Shown piece after piece: positions 9,756 to 18,583 of a stretch of DNA of 64,000 bases. The notes under the pieces are model-generated. The model made no database searches. It was given only the letters and a program-made list of their open reading frames with translations, and was not told the origin of the DNA. Each line of letters begins with the position of its first letter. Position 1 is the first letter of the stretch. Origin of the DNA: Nonlabens sp. Ci31 (GTDB lineage: Bacteria; Bacteroidota; Bacteroidia; Flavobacteriales; Flavobacteriaceae). The stretch covers positions 1,550,001 to 1,614,000 of the forward strand of contig NZ_CP043633.1 in NCBI RefSeq assembly GCF_012974865.1. Reading direction: 5' to 3'. The position numbers and the translations under genes are program-made.

Positions 9756-10128
9756 AAGTAAAAGTGGAACTTTAAGTTGAATTGGATCGACTCTTTTTCT
9801 TTTTGTAAACGGGCAATGAGATCAGTATTTGATGAGGTGGATTTCCCTTAAACATCATAAGACAAATATGCGGTACGTTGTTTTCTATAGAGGTTTTCTT
9901 TAGAAAAGAGTTGTTGAGATTAGAAACACGAACTACTTGTATCAGCATTGTCTAAATCATTTTAAAAATAGCTAGGTTCCTCTTTTTTCATTGAGATACC
10001 TGTGTTGATCTCGCCAGTATTGCTTTCACTAGTAATGAGTTTACTAGTACGGAGTTTACTTGTGCTGAGTTGATCGAAGCATCTTATTGTCGAGTTAAGC
10101 GTTTTTTGTTCTTTGTAGGATGTCACTA
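9756..10128. other. Gene-poor stretch with three 15-bp tandem units
   Basis: No convincing gene. A minus-strand open frame of about 54 codons (around 9779-9940) is too weak to call. At 10029-10073 three tandem 15-mers (CTAGTAATGAGTTTA, CTAGTACGGAGTTTA, CTTGTGCTGAGTTGA) lead into TCGAAGC, resembling the CTGAG..TGTCGAAG-type flavobacterial repeat also seen at 3736. Confidence 0.5.
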
Positions 10129-10848
10129 TTAAAGAATATAAAACTCAATACCGAATTTGATCGGTTGTAGGTTTACACGCTGGTTATCTATTAAAGCGTC
10201 TTTACGGAATAGTGTGATCAAATCATACTGCACAAAAGCATTAAAACTACTATGACCTAAAGTAAGTGTTGCAGCATAGCGCAACCTATTCAGTTCTGGA
10301 ATATCAGTTTGAATAACGCTATTGCCCCCGCTTTTATATTTTGCTTTGTAATAATAGATATACGAGAATTTCACTCCAGCATAAATACGCCAAAAGCTAT
10401 AGTTAGTAGGAGTAGAAGTACGCCATCTCAACTGAATGGGCATCTCGATAAGGTTGGTGTTGAATCTATTGCGATCTATGTCGATACTGTCATCAATGAT
10501 GCTAAAAATAGTCTCACCACTAGGTTCTTCCCCTATAAATAGGTTGGAGTTGTACGTGTTAGTTGAAACCCCTAGTCCGACTCCTATGGCTAGATTACGT
10601 CGCTTATTGATAGGCATGTCTCTGATAAAACCCATATGAAGACCTCCAGAAAATCCGTTTTGGGAAAAAGATCTGGGTTGCTCAGTGATGAGGTTGAAAG
10701 ATAATCCAACATAGAATTGATCTTCTCTATAAAGGGAATCCACTACACTAGGTATAGCGTTTTCCGTTTGCTTCTTATCTTGAGCTACGGAAGATAAGGT
10801 TCCTAATAAAAACAATAAAAGCAGGGAAATAAACCTCATATAGTACAT
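10129..10848 (-). CDS. PorT-family outer-membrane beta-barrel protein
   Basis: A 239-aa protein with a signal peptide (MRFISLLLLFLLGTLSSVAQ), then alternating amphipathic strands ending in KFGIEFYIL, a typical barrel end. It fits the beta-barrel family (PF13568-like) that includes the type IX secretion protein PorT; whether it is the functional PorT/SprT cannot be decided here. The start may be the ATG at 10848 or the one three codons in (10839), which gives a cleaner signal peptide. It lies downstream of the ExbB/ExbD operon but is separated by a strong terminator (10873-10904). A TACCTTTA box at 10870-10863 could drive it. Confidence 0.7.
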   Translation of the reverse strand: MYYMRFISLLLLFLLGTLSSVAQDKKQTENAIPSVVDSLYREDQFYVGLSFNLITEQPRSFSQNGFSGGLHMGFIRDMPINKRRNLAIGVGLGVSTNTYNSNLFIGEEPSGETIFSIIDDSIDIDRNRFNTNLIEMPIQLRWRTSTPTNYSFWRIYAGVKFSYIYYYKAKYKSGGNSVIQTDIPELNRLRYAATLTLGHSSFNAFVQYDLITLFRKDALIDNQRVNLQPIKFGIEFYIL

Positions 10849-10872
10849 CTATAATTGAAAAGTAAAGGTATA

Positions 10873-10904
10873 AAAATAGCCGTTCTTAGGAGAACGGCTA
10901 TTTT
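10873..10904 (-). terminator. Terminator at the end of the exbB-exbD operon
   Basis: A 14-bp perfect stem, AAAATAGCCGTTCT / AGAACGGCTATTTT, with a 4-nt loop. On the minus strand it is followed by TTTTATA. It lies between the last exbD and the beta-barrel gene. Confidence 0.85.
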
Positions 10905-10926
10905 AAAAGTTTTATTTACAAAAAGA

Positions 10927-11412
10927 TTACTTCTTTAAATTTTTTAAAGGGTCACCTTCAATTGACGTATAACTAATTTTAAGCGCCATAGCATCCCTCA
11001 ACTCTTGTTTAACATCTGTTAATATTCCAACTTGGGAATTTTGATCTACTTTTAGAGAAACGGTCATGGAATCTTTATCATCTTCATCCATTGCATTTCT
11101 TTTAGTGTTAACAAAAGTCTGTACGTCACTAACTGGTGAAATTTTATCACCTAGTTGAATCACTTCAGAAATACCGAATTGCTTTGTAAAATTAGGATTA
11201 GGTTTTCCTATGTAAATAGTAATTATTTTCTTTTTTTCAGCAAGCTTTTCCACCTGATTTGCTTGTGGAAGCTTATTTTCAATTTGTAGTTCATCATCTC
11301 TCATTACGGTTGCTACCATGAAAAAGAACAATAACATAAATACAATATCTGGAAGAGAAGCTGTATTTACAGCTGGTAATGCACCACTCTTTTTTTTCTT
11401 AAATTTAGACAT
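10927..11412 (-). CDS. exbD: ExbD/TolR-family biopolymer transport protein (second copy)
   Basis: A 161-aa ExbD-type protein: a short cytoplasmic Lys-rich N-terminus, one TM helix (about residues 20-42, SLPDIVFMLLFFFMVATVMR) with the conserved Asp needed for proton use, then a periplasmic domain. It should form, with ExbB, the motor that energises TonB-dependent import. It starts 2 bp after the upstream exbD stop, so the two copies are tightly coupled. The paralogue differs in its periplasmic domain, suggesting a heteromeric complex. This is the last gene of the operon before a strong terminator. Confidence 0.9.
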   Translation of the reverse strand: MSKFKKKKSGALPAVNTASLPDIVFMLLFFFMVATVMRDDELQIENKLPQANQVEKLAEKKKIITIYIGKPNPNFTKQFGISEVIQLGDKISPVSDVQTFVNTKRNAMDEDDKDSMTVSLKVDQNSQVGILTDVKQELRDAMALKISYTSIEGDPLKNLKK

Positions 11413-11414
11413 AA

Positions 11415-12044
11415 TTATTCTCTATTTTGAGGTTCAGCTTCAGAAAGGTTTCTAGGAAACAAATCTCTAACATTTTCCATTCTGTCTTGCAACTCTAGGT
11501 ATTCTGGAGTTTCTTTTTCGTCTGCTGGCCAATCGTCTGACCTCTTGGACATAGATTGATAGGTTTCATTATAAAGACGTTTTGCTTCTCGATCTCTTAG
11601 GATCGCATAAGCTCTTACGAGTTCATTAGTAACCGCGAGGTACATTTTATAGGAGGTCTGTCTGTCATTAACTAAGGAAATAACTGCTTTTTTAGGATTG
11701 TCTGAGGATTTAGGGTTTTTATCACCTCTACAATACGTACAAACATTCCTAGCATCAGTTCCTCCGCCATTATCCAAAAACTTAACCGCTGCATCTGTTA
11801 ACTTGCCAATTTCCATATCAGCATCTTCAACAAGCAGTCTGTTTTCAGCATTTACTACGACCTGAAATATATTCTTTTCTTTAATTGGCGGTGGCGGGGA
11901 TTCAATTTCTATAGGTGGTGGCAGCTTACTAGCAATACCACTATCTACTTCGATCGTGGTCGTAACCAGGAAGAAGATCAATAGTAGGAATGCGATGTCT
12001 GCCATCGATCCCGCGTTTACTTCTGGTGCAGATCTTCTAGCCAT
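11415..12044 (-). CDS. exbD: ExbD/TolR-family biopolymer transport protein (first copy)
   Basis: A 209-aa protein. The N-terminus (MARRSAPEVNAGSMADIAFL) and a TM helix at about residues 14-34 carrying the conserved Asp identify ExbD. A Pro-rich stretch (LPPPIEIESPPPP) follows, then a periplasmic domain with a CxxC (CTYC, about residue 97) and a charged tail of ~60 residues, making it longer than the ~140 aa of classical ExbD. It starts 3 bp after the 160-aa membrane protein and ends 2 bp before the second exbD, so it is clearly in the same operon. Confidence 0.9.
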   Translation of the reverse strand: MARRSAPEVNAGSMADIAFLLLIFFLVTTTIEVDSGIASKLPPPIEIESPPPPIKEKNIFQVVVNAENRLLVEDADMEIGKLTDAAVKFLDNGGGTDARNVCTYCRGDKNPKSSDNPKKAVISLVNDRQTSYKMYLAVTNELVRAYAILRDREAKRLYNETYQSMSKRSDDWPADEKETPEYLELQDRMENVRDLFPRNLSEAEPQNRE

Positions 12045-12047
12045 GAT

Positions 12048-12530
12048 TTATTTTTTTATAAGTTTGCTTACTCCAGACCATACAACTGTTCCTACTGCTA
12101 CAGCAGCAAGTATGTAGAACATATATAAAGAAGCTCCTATCCATTGAGAGGTTCCCTTTGTAAGTTGCGCTCCATTATCAAGTTCAATAATCTTGCCACC
12201 TTCAATAAATCCTACTGTATTGCTGTCATCAGCAAGTCCATAGTAAGAAATTAAGGCTACAAGAGCTAAAAGGCCTACCGAAACCCCTGCCTTTTTAAGA
12301 GCTGCTGGATTGGTGAATAAACCTTTCACTACAAAGATAAGTACGATCACTATAGTAAGCGCAAGCGTAACATACGCAAGAAATATGAGGGGCGATACGG
12401 TAACAGCCTGGCTGCCGGCTGTATTTAGTTCTATGGCTTCATCACCTATAGCTAGCGTATAGAAAAAGAATCCCATCGCTATAAGGCTCAAAAGAAGAAC
12501 TAGGTATTTTAATGCTTTATGTAAAACCAT
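12048..12530 (-). CDS. Conserved membrane protein between ExbB and ExbD
   Basis: A 160-aa protein with four predicted hydrophobic helices: residues ~8-28, 47-68, 80-98 and 130-150. It has no recognised domain. It sits between exbB (22 bp downstream of its stop) and the first exbD (3 bp before its start). I recall this position as conserved in Bacteroidota TonB-ExbBD operons. A structural or accessory subunit of the proton channel is a reasonable inference, not shown by sequence. Confidence 0.8.
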   Translation of the reverse strand: MVLHKALKYLVLLLSLIAMGFFFYTLAIGDEAIELNTAGSQAVTVSPLIFLAYVTLALTIVIVLIFVVKGLFTNPAALKKAGVSVGLLALVALISYYGLADDSNTVGFIEGGKIIELDNGAQLTKGTSQWIGASLYMFYILAAVAVGTVVWSGVSKLIKK

Positions 12531-12552
12531 GATGTGTTTTTGTTATGGTTAA

Positions 12553-13296
12553 TTACTTACCGTTCTTGTAATCTACAAGAATATCGATAAGAGTAATAGA
12601 TGCGTCTTCCATATCATTTACGATACTATCGATTTTAGAAACGATGTAGTTATAAAAAATCTGAAGGATAATCGCTACTATAAGACCAAATACAGTTGTA
12701 AGAAGTGCTACCTTAATACCACCAGCTACGAGAGATGGTTCCATTGTTCCAGCTTCTTCAATACTGTTAAAGGATCCAATCATACCTATTACGGTACCCA
12801 TAAAACCAAGCATTGGAGCAAGTGCGATAAATAAAGAGACCCAAGATACGTTTTTCTCTAGTTGGCCCATTTGAACACCACCATAAGCAATAACTGCTTT
12901 TTCAGCAGCTTCAATGCTTTCGTCTGCTCTGTCAAGTCCTTGATAGTAGATAGATGCCACAGGTCCTTTAGTATTACGACATATGTCTTTAGCAGCTTCT
13001 ATACCATCACTTTTTAGAGCTTGTTCTACGTCTGCAGCTAGTTTCTTAGAGTTTGTTGTAGAAAGATTCAAATAGATAATTCTTTCAATGGCAATAGCAA
13101 GTCCTAATATAAGACATACTAATACGATTGCCATAAATCCAGGACCTCCATCTATAAAGTTTTTCTTTAATACTTGGTGGAAGGTTTCTGTCGTTTTTGT
13201 TTCAGTAGCATCTTGTACGAATGCTGTAGCTGAAGCTACACCAGCAACACCGAATGTCATGGCTGCCGTGAATAGAATTGAAAGGGATCGTTTCAT
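12553..13296 (-). CDS. exbB: MotA/TolQ/ExbB proton channel protein
   Basis: A 247-aa ExbB-type protein. An N-terminal helix (residues ~5-25) possibly acts as a signal anchor. TM2 is at ~53-75 (PGFMAIVLVCLILGLAIAIE) and a TM pair at ~150-175 and 190-222 contains the family signature (LAPMLGFMGTVIGMIGSFN, then VAGGIKVALLTTVFGLIVAI). It forms the inner-membrane stator that passes protons for TonB action together with the two ExbD proteins. It is the first gene of a four-gene minus-strand operon and has a promoter at 13336-13369. Confidence 0.92.
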   Translation of the reverse strand: MKRSLSILFTAAMTFGVAGVASATAFVQDATETKTTETFHQVLKKNFIDGGPGFMAIVLVCLILGLAIAIERIIYLNLSTTNSKKLAADVEQALKSDGIEAAKDICRNTKGPVASIYYQGLDRADESIEAAEKAVIAYGGVQMGQLEKNVSWVSLFIALAPMLGFMGTVIGMIGSFNSIEEAGTMEPSLVAGGIKVALLTTVFGLIVAIILQIFYNYIVSKIDSIVNDMEDASITLIDILVDYKNGK

Positions 13297-13335
13297 TTGA
13301 CTTATTTAATTAATTTAATTTTCAGATTAAGGGGG

Positions 13336-13369
13336 TAAATATATAATTTCTGGAGCGAAAATAACACAA
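13336..13369 (-). promoter_or_regulatory. exbB promoter (TTG-N23-TATATTTA)
   Basis: On the minus strand a TTG (13369-13367) is followed 23 bp later by TATATTTA (13343-13336), about 40 bp before the exbB ATG. The spacing is slightly long and the -7 box has A for G at its last position. Confidence 0.5.
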
Positions 13370-13568
13370 CATTTCTTAATGTATCCATAAAATTTAATGA
13401 AATAGGGTATACTGCTACTATTTAATAGATTTAATTACAAAGAAACCTATGGATATTCAGCAGCTTAGCGGCTTTCATTCACTTGTATTATCTAATTGTT
13501 AACAATGAAAAGAAAGCAATAAAATGTAAAAAGAGCTCCCTTTATAATGTAAAAAAGAGCCCTTTAAG

Positions 13569-13650
13569 TACCTCAGGCCGGAATCGAACCGGCACGCCGT
13601 GAAGCATTGGATTTTGAATCCAACGTGTCTACCAATTCCACCACTGAGGC
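13569..13650 (-). tRNA. tRNA-Leu (anticodon CAA)
   Basis: On the minus strand, GCCTCAG at the 5' end pairs with CTGAGGT plus discriminator A at the 3' end. The anticodon arm is TTGGA-TTCAAAA-TCCAA with anticodon CAA. A long variable arm follows, then the T arm CCGGTTCGATTCCGG. The 82-nt length and extended variable arm are typical of class II tRNA-Leu. The 3' CCA is not encoded. Confidence 0.95.
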
Positions 13651-13742
13651 ATTTTGTAACTGGGATGGCAAAAGTAACAAATAAAAACACTTTCTATATA
13701 CAAATTGACTGTTATTTAGAATGTCTTCTCTAAAATTATAAG

Positions 13743-13750
13743 TACATTTG
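13743..13750 (+). promoter_or_regulatory. -7 box TACATTTG upstream of prs
   Basis: Exact TAnnTTTG match 33 bp before the prs ATG. The context is almost identical to the MMPL promoter at 989. No clear TTG lies at ideal spacing. Confidence 0.55.
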
Positions 13751-13783
13751 CAGCCTTAAAATCAAGACTTAAAAGATTTTAAT

Positions 13784-14728
13784 ATGAACTACGCTTTACA
13801 ACAAGATGCTAAATTATTCGGCTGTCGCCAGAGCATGGACCTTGCAGCTGCGATTGCAGGCAAATATGGGGCCACTTTAGGTAAGGTAAATTTTTCAACT
13901 TTTAGCGATGGAGAGTTTCAGCCATCTTTTGAGGAATCTATTAGAGGGCGTCGTATTTTTATCATTGGGTCCACACAACCTAGTAGTGATAACATCATGG
14001 AAATGCTTTTGATGATGGATGCTGCAAAGCGTGCCAGCGCAAGACACATTACAGCGGTGATTCCTTACTTCGGTTGGGCGAGACAAGATCGTAAAGACAA
14101 ACCCCGTGTTCCTATAGGAGCAAAAATGATCGCTAAGATTTTAGAATCTGCTGGTGCGACTCGTATTATTACTATGGATTTACACGCAGACCAGATTCAA
14201 GGATTTTTTGAAAAGCCAGTGGATCATCTTTTTGCGAGTTCTTTATTTATACCTTATTTAAAGAGTCTTAATTTAACTGATCTTACTATAGCCTCTCCAG
14301 ATATGGGTGGTTCTAAGCGTGCTTACGCCTATGCTAAGACCTTAGAAAGTGACGTAGTGGTGTGTTACAAGCAACGTCAGAAGGCAAATGTGATTTCTCA
14401 TATGGAACTCATAGGTGATGTGACAGGAAAAAACGTAGTTTTAGTAGATGACATGGTAGATACTGCCGGCACGCTTACTAAAGCTGCAGACGTGATGATG
14501 GAGAGAGGAGCAAAAAGTGTTAGAGCTATCTGTACCCATGCGATTTTATCAGGAAAGGCGTATGAGCGTATCAATAACTCTCAATTATTAGAATTAATCG
14601 TTACAGATTCGATCCCATTGAAACAAGAAAGCCCTAAAATTAGAGTGCTGTCTTGTGCATCGTTATTTGCAGGAGTAATGCAAAGCGTGCAAAACAATGA
14701 ATCGATCAGTGACAACTTTATAATGTAA
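13784..14728 (+). CDS. prs: Ribose-phosphate pyrophosphokinase
   Basis: A 314-aa PRPP synthetase, converting ribose-5-phosphate and ATP to PRPP for nucleotide, His and Trp synthesis. Signatures: FSDGEFQPSFEESIRG near the N-terminus, DLHADQIQGFF (metal/ATP loop), the flexible KQRQKA segment, and the PRPP-binding loop VVLVDDMVDTAGTLTKAA near residues 222-239. The length is normal for class I enzymes. It is followed 24 bp later by the L25 gene, a common Bacteroidota pairing, and both end at the terminator at 15394. Confidence 0.97.
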   Translation: MNYALQQDAKLFGCRQSMDLAAAIAGKYGATLGKVNFSTFSDGEFQPSFEESIRGRRIFIIGSTQPSSDNIMEMLLMMDAAKRASARHITAVIPYFGWARQDRKDKPRVPIGAKMIAKILESAGATRIITMDLHADQIQGFFEKPVDHLFASSLFIPYLKSLNLTDLTIASPDMGGSKRAYAYAKTLESDVVVCYKQRQKANVISHMELIGDVTGKNVVLVDDMVDTAGTLTKAADVMMERGAKSVRAICTHAILSGKAYERINNSQLLELIVTDSIPLKQESPKIRVLSCASLFAGVMQSVQNNESISDNFIM

Positions 14729-14752
14729 TTTCATTAACTAAATATATATAAC

Positions 14753-15373
14753 ATGAAATCAATCACGATCTCAGGATCAAAAAGAGAAAGCGTGGGCAAA
14801 AAGTCAACTAAAGCCCTACGTAATGCTGGATTGGTTCCTTGCGTAATTTACGGAGGAGACGAGCCTATACACTTTTCAGCAGAAGAGAAAGCATTTAAAA
14901 AATTGGTTTACACTCCAGACGCGCACACCGTGGTTCTCGATCTAGGTAAAGATGGTAAATTCAACGCAATTGCTCAAGACATGCAATGGCACCCAGTAAG
15001 AGAACTTCTTTTACATGCAGATTTCTACCAAATCTTTGATGATAAGATGGTGACTATGGAAGTGCCTGTAATTCTTGAAGGAATTTCAAAAGGGGTACTT
15101 AATGGTGGTGTTTTACGTCGCAACAACCGTAAATTAAAAGTAAAAGCATTACCAGCTAATTTACCAGATTTTATCACTATTGATATCACACCTATGAAAA
15201 TAGGAAACAAAAGATATGTACGTGACTTAAGAGTGGACGAGTATGAAATCATGCACCCAGACTCTGTTGTAGTAGTTATGATCAAAACTTCTCGTACAGC
15301 TGTCCTTGAGGACGAAGAAGAAGTTGAGGCAGGAGAAGTTCCTTCTTCTCAAGATGAGGAAGCAACTGAATAA
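14753..15373 (+). CDS. rplY: 50S ribosomal protein L25/general stress protein Ctc
   Basis: A 206-aa long-form L25 (Ctc type). The N-terminal L25 domain (residues 1-95, [20 protein letters not shown]) binds 5S rRNA. The C-terminal TL5-like beta domain spans ~98-185, followed by an acidic tail rich in Glu. The length is normal for the two-domain form. It sits in a prs-rplY-(pth) arrangement; a terminator follows the stop. Confidence 0.95.
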   Translation: MKSITISGSKRESVGKKSTKALRNAGLVPCVIYGGDEPIHFSAEEKAFKKLVYTPDAHTVVLDLGKDGKFNAIAQDMQWHPVRELLLHADFYQIFDDKMVTMEVPVILEGISKGVLNGGVLRRNNRKLKVKALPANLPDFITIDITPMKIGNKRYVRDLRVDEYEIMHPDSVVVVMIKTSRTAVLEDEEEVEAGEVPSSQDEEATE

Positions 15374-15393
15374 GTATTTTTTATTTTATATAG

Positions 15394-15426
15394 AAGCTGC
15401 AAGATTTATTTCTTGCAGCTTTTTTA
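15394..15426 (+). terminator. Terminator after rplY
   Basis: AAGCTGCAAG (15394-15403) pairs with CTTGCAGCTT (15412-15421), followed by a run of T. Confidence 0.9.
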
Positions 15427-15441
15427 TTTTTACACCATACC

Positions 15442-16080
15442 ATGTTGAATTGGCTTAAAAAAATATTTGTTCGTGAACCCACAATCACGACTGTTCTAAA
15501 TGAAGAAGATCCCATGAAAAAATTCATGATTATAGGTCTGGGAAATCCAGGCGCAAAATATGTGCAAACCAGGCATAATATAGGTTTTAAAGTACTGGAT
15601 GAAATCGCTATTTTAAAGGAAGCTGCTTTTGAAACTTTAAAGTTAGGAGACGTCGTAAGTATTACTCATAAAGGTAAAAGCGTCCTCCTACTAAAACCCA
15701 ATACATATATGAACTTGAGCGGTAAAGCGATTAAGTTCTATATGAAACAAGAAAACATTGACATAGAAAATATTCTTGTCGTTACAGACGATTTGAATTT
15801 GCCATTTGGTACCCTGCGTATGAAGGCCAAAGGAACTGATGGAGGTCACAACGGTCTAAAAGACACCCAAATTACATTAAATACTCCTAAATATCCTCGA
15901 TTGCGTTTCGGGATTTCTGATGAATTTTCAAAGGGAAGTCAGGTGGATTATGTACTCGGAGAATGGAATAAGGAAGAAAAGAAAGATTTGCCAGAACGCT
16001 TGAGTACTGCTGTAGATATGGCGCTATCCTTTACACATGCCGGACTTGCTAATACAATGAACCAGTTTAATGGCAAGTAG
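15442..16080 (+). CDS. pth: Peptidyl-tRNA hydrolase
   Basis: A 212-aa Pth that recycles peptidyl-tRNAs. The catalytic domain begins at MKKFMIIGLGNPGAKY (residue ~25). The catalytic His is in TRHNIGFKVLDE. The substrate-binding Asn residues are in NTYMNLSGKA, and DDLNLPFGTLRMK leads into GTDGGHNGLKD. The extra ~24 N-terminal residues (MLNWLKKIFV...) occur in some flavobacterial homologues as I recall; the internal ATG at 15514 is the alternative start. It lies directly behind the rplY terminator. Confidence 0.95.
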   Translation: MLNWLKKIFVREPTITTVLNEEDPMKKFMIIGLGNPGAKYVQTRHNIGFKVLDEIAILKEAAFETLKLGDVVSITHKGKSVLLLKPNTYMNLSGKAIKFYMKQENIDIENILVVTDDLNLPFGTLRMKAKGTDGGHNGLKDTQITLNTPKYPRLRFGISDEFSKGSQVDYVLGEWNKEEKKDLPERLSTAVDMALSFTHAGLANTMNQFNGK

Positions 16081-16112
16081 TTATTAGAGGGGAGATAGCT
16101 GGATGATATTCC

Positions 16113-16149
16113 CGCTTTCCTGCCTGCCGGCAGGCATGGCGCGAAAGCG
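16113..16149. repeat. CGCTTTCGCGAAAGCG palindrome split by a second palindrome
   Basis: CGCTTTC (16113-16119) and GCGAAAGCG (16141-16149) are the two parts of the window-wide palindrome. Between them lie 21 bp containing the perfect palindrome TGCCTGCCGGCAGGCA (16121-16136). The arrangement looks like insertion of one repeat into another. Confidence 0.85.
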
Positions 16150-16231
16150 AGACAAAAACAAAGCAACCCACCTATATCACAATCATTAAAAGGCTCTTAA
16201 AAGTCCCCAAATGTGAGGAGATTATTATAAT

Positions 16232-17194
16232 TTGCATGCTTTCAAAGAATATCCTGAATTGAATACGTATACTAATATTGATCAATATAAAACCTCTAAA
16301 GGCGCTGTGGTAACCATAGGGACCTTTGATGGGGTGCATCAAGGACATCAAAAAATTCTAGAGCGAGTCGTAAAGAGAGCTCATAAGGATTCTTTGACCA
16401 GTGTTTTACTTACTTTTTTTCCACATCCTAGAATGGTTTTACAGCCAGATCAAGACCTTAAATTGATCAATTCCATCGATGAGCGTGTCGCACTTGTGGC
16501 AAGTCAAGGGATAGAAAACATAGTGATCCATCCTTTTTCAAAAGAATTTTCCAGAACTACTGCGATAGACTATGTGAAAGAAATTCTTGTAGACCGCTTA
16601 CAAGCCAAAGTAGTGGTTATAGGTTATGATCACAGATTTGGAATCAATAGATCGGCAAGTATTAAAGAATTAAAAGAATATGCGGCCGAGTTTGATTTTG
16701 AAGTTATCGAGATTTCAAAAAAAGAAGTAGAAGAAGTAGCGGTAAGCAGTACCAAAATAAGGACTACACTGGAAAAAGGTTCTATTGAAATCACTAACAA
16801 ATATTTGAATCGCGACTTTAGTATTCACGGGGTCATTATTTCTGGAAAGAAAATAGGGCGTACCATAGGCTATCCTACAGCAAATTTATCTGTAAAAGAA
16901 TCTTATAAAATCATACCTGCATCAGGAGTCTACATTACAAGCTCTATGATCAATGGGCAGCGTGTTTACGGAATGACTAACATAGGTAATAACCCTACAG
17001 TTTCTAGCGACGCTTCTCAGACTATAGAGACCTATTATTTGGACCTTAGGGAAGATCTTTATGATAAAGAGATGGAACTCTTCTTTCATAAACGATTGAG
17101 AAGTGAAAAGAAATTTCACCATCTTTCAGATCTAGTAGCAGCTATGCAGCTGGATGAGAAAAACACTAGGATATATGTACGGCAAATGGAATAG
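16232..17194 (+). CDS. ribF: Bifunctional riboflavin kinase/FAD synthetase
   Basis: About 320 aa. The N-terminal FMN adenylyltransferase domain has the nucleotidyl-transferase signature GTFDGVHQGHQKIL and VVIGYDHRFG. The C-terminal riboflavin kinase domain has GRTIGYPTANLSV and GMTNIGNNPTV. It makes FMN and FAD from riboflavin. There is no ATG start: TTG at 16232 gives the longest frame, but the TTG at 16259 gives an N-terminus (NTYTNIDQYK) closer to what I expect for relatives, and the TTATAATTTG around 16232 could itself be a -7-like box. The 3' end overlaps the HTTM gene. Confidence 0.93.
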   Translation: MHAFKEYPELNTYTNIDQYKTSKGAVVTIGTFDGVHQGHQKILERVVKRAHKDSLTSVLLTFFPHPRMVLQPDQDLKLINSIDERVALVASQGIENIVIHPFSKEFSRTTAIDYVKEILVDRLQAKVVVIGYDHRFGINRSASIKELKEYAAEFDFEVIEISKKEVEEVAVSSTKIRTTLEKGSIEITNKYLNRDFSIHGVIISGKKIGRTIGYPTANLSVKESYKIIPASGVYITSSMINGQRVYGMTNIGNNPTVSSDASQTIETYYLDLREDLYDKEMELFFHKRLRSEKKFHHLSDLVAAMQLDEKNTRIYVRQME

Positions 17195-18515
17195 ATGGCT
17201 TTTTACACAAGTGGATAACACGGCACTGGTTCTTTTTAGAATGTTGTTCGGGTTGCTTATTGCTTGTGAGGCTTTTGGTTCTATCGCATTAGGAGCCGTG
17301 AACAAACTTTTTATAGAGCCGGATTTTACCTTTACTTTTATAGGATTTGAATTCTTAGAACCACTTCCAGGAAACTGGATGTATGTGTTGTATGCTCTAA
17401 TGGGAGTGGCAGGTTTATTAGTCATGGTAGGTTACAAATACCGCATGGCCTTATTGTTCTATGCCATTAGCTGGGCCTACGTTTATTTAATGCAAAAGAG
17501 CAGCTATAACAACCATTGTTATCTATTAATGCTGCTCAATTTTTTAATGCTGCTGCTTCCAGCAAATCGATCGGCTTCTTTGGATGCGCTATGGAACCCG
17601 TCTTTTAGAAAAGAGCACATGTCCAGATGGATTTATATATTCATCATTAGCTTTTTAGGAATCATATACGCTTATGCTAGTGTGGCAAAATTTTACCCAG
17701 ACTGGCTGGATGGAAGTTTTCCTAAATATTTAATGAGCACTAGAGGTAGGAATTTTGATATCCTACAACAGGATTGGGTACATCAAGCAATATTGTATTT
17801 CGGATTGTTTTTTGACCTATTGATCGTGCCCTTTTTACTGTGGAAAAAAACACGGTGGATAGCTGTTGTTGCTTCTGTATTTTTTCATGTTTTTAATAGT
17901 GTGGTTTTTCAAATTGGCATTTTTCCTTATCTCGCTTTATCCTTTTTGCTCTTTTTCTTTTCTACAGAGGTGTTGCATAAAAGATTCCTTAAGAAGAAAT
18001 CTTATTATGCAGCTGCTGAAGTTCTCGTCCCTAAAACAAAGAACCTTATTGTTTTTTCTGGAACAGTATTCCTTTTGGCCATGCTGTTGTTGCCCTTGCG
18101 ACATTGGATCATAGAAGATGACGTGCTTTGGACTGAAGAAGGTCACCGATTGAGCTGGCGCATGATGCTGCGCAGTAGAGCTGGATCAGGTGTATATTAT
18201 ATCGTGGAAAAAGATACCGGTAAGAAAACAGCTGTTCCATTAGAGTATTATTTGAGTCCTAAACAGCAACGATCTGTACAATCAAAGCCCGATTTTATAT
18301 GGCAATTTGCCCAGGAGCTAAAAGAAATATACGCTGAAGAAGGGAAAGAAATCGAGGTCTATGCAGATTTAAAAGTATCCATAAACGGAAGAATTAGAAA
18401 ACAATTTACAGACCCTAAAATAGATCTGACAAAGGAAGAATGGAGTCATTTTAAACACCATAAATGGATCCTGCCTTCTTCCCTTTATAAAGAAAATAAG
18501 CCGCTTAAAAACTAA
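17154..18515 (+). CDS. HTTM-domain (vitamin K-dependent carboxylase-like) membrane protein
   Basis: A 453-aa protein with an HTTM-type core of about eight TM helices between residues 20 and 320 (VDNTALVLFRMLFGLLIACE; YNNHCYLLMLLNFLMLLLPA; YASVAKFYPDWLDGS), then a soluble C-terminal domain of ~130 residues containing LSWRMMLRSRAGSG. Relatives are annotated as vitamin K-dependent gamma-carboxylase-like, but their bacterial role is unproven. The start at 17154 overlaps ribF by 41 bp; the ATG at 17175 is an alternative. Probably co-transcribed with ribF. Confidence 0.85.
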   Translation: MRKTLGYMYGKWNRWLFTQVDNTALVLFRMLFGLLIACEAFGSIALGAVNKLFIEPDFTFTFIGFEFLEPLPGNWMYVLYALMGVAGLLVMVGYKYRMALLFYAISWAYVYLMQKSSYNNHCYLLMLLNFLMLLLPANRSASLDALWNPSFRKEHMSRWIYIFIISFLGIIYAYASVAKFYPDWLDGSFPKYLMSTRGRNFDILQQDWVHQAILYFGLFFDLLIVPFLLWKKTRWIAVVASVFFHVFNSVVFQIGIFPYLALSFLLFFFSTEVLHKRFLKKKSYYAAAEVLVPKTKNLIVFSGTVFLLAMLLLPLRHWIIEDDVLWTEEGHRLSWRMMLRSRAGSGVYYIVEKDTGKKTAVPLEYYLSPKQQRSVQSKPDFIWQFAQELKEIYAEEGKEIEVYADLKVSINGRIRKQFTDPKIDLTKEEWSHFKHHKWILPSSLYKENKPLKN

Positions 18516-18583
18516 GCCATACTTAAAGTCGTTATGTTACCGATAATCCCTAATTTTACTTTTTACATTTTAAATCAGATCAC

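Noticed and set aside
9779..9940. Short minus-strand frame of ~54 codons after the rpoN-linked gene
   Set aside because: No start context, membrane or family features; too weak to call a gene.
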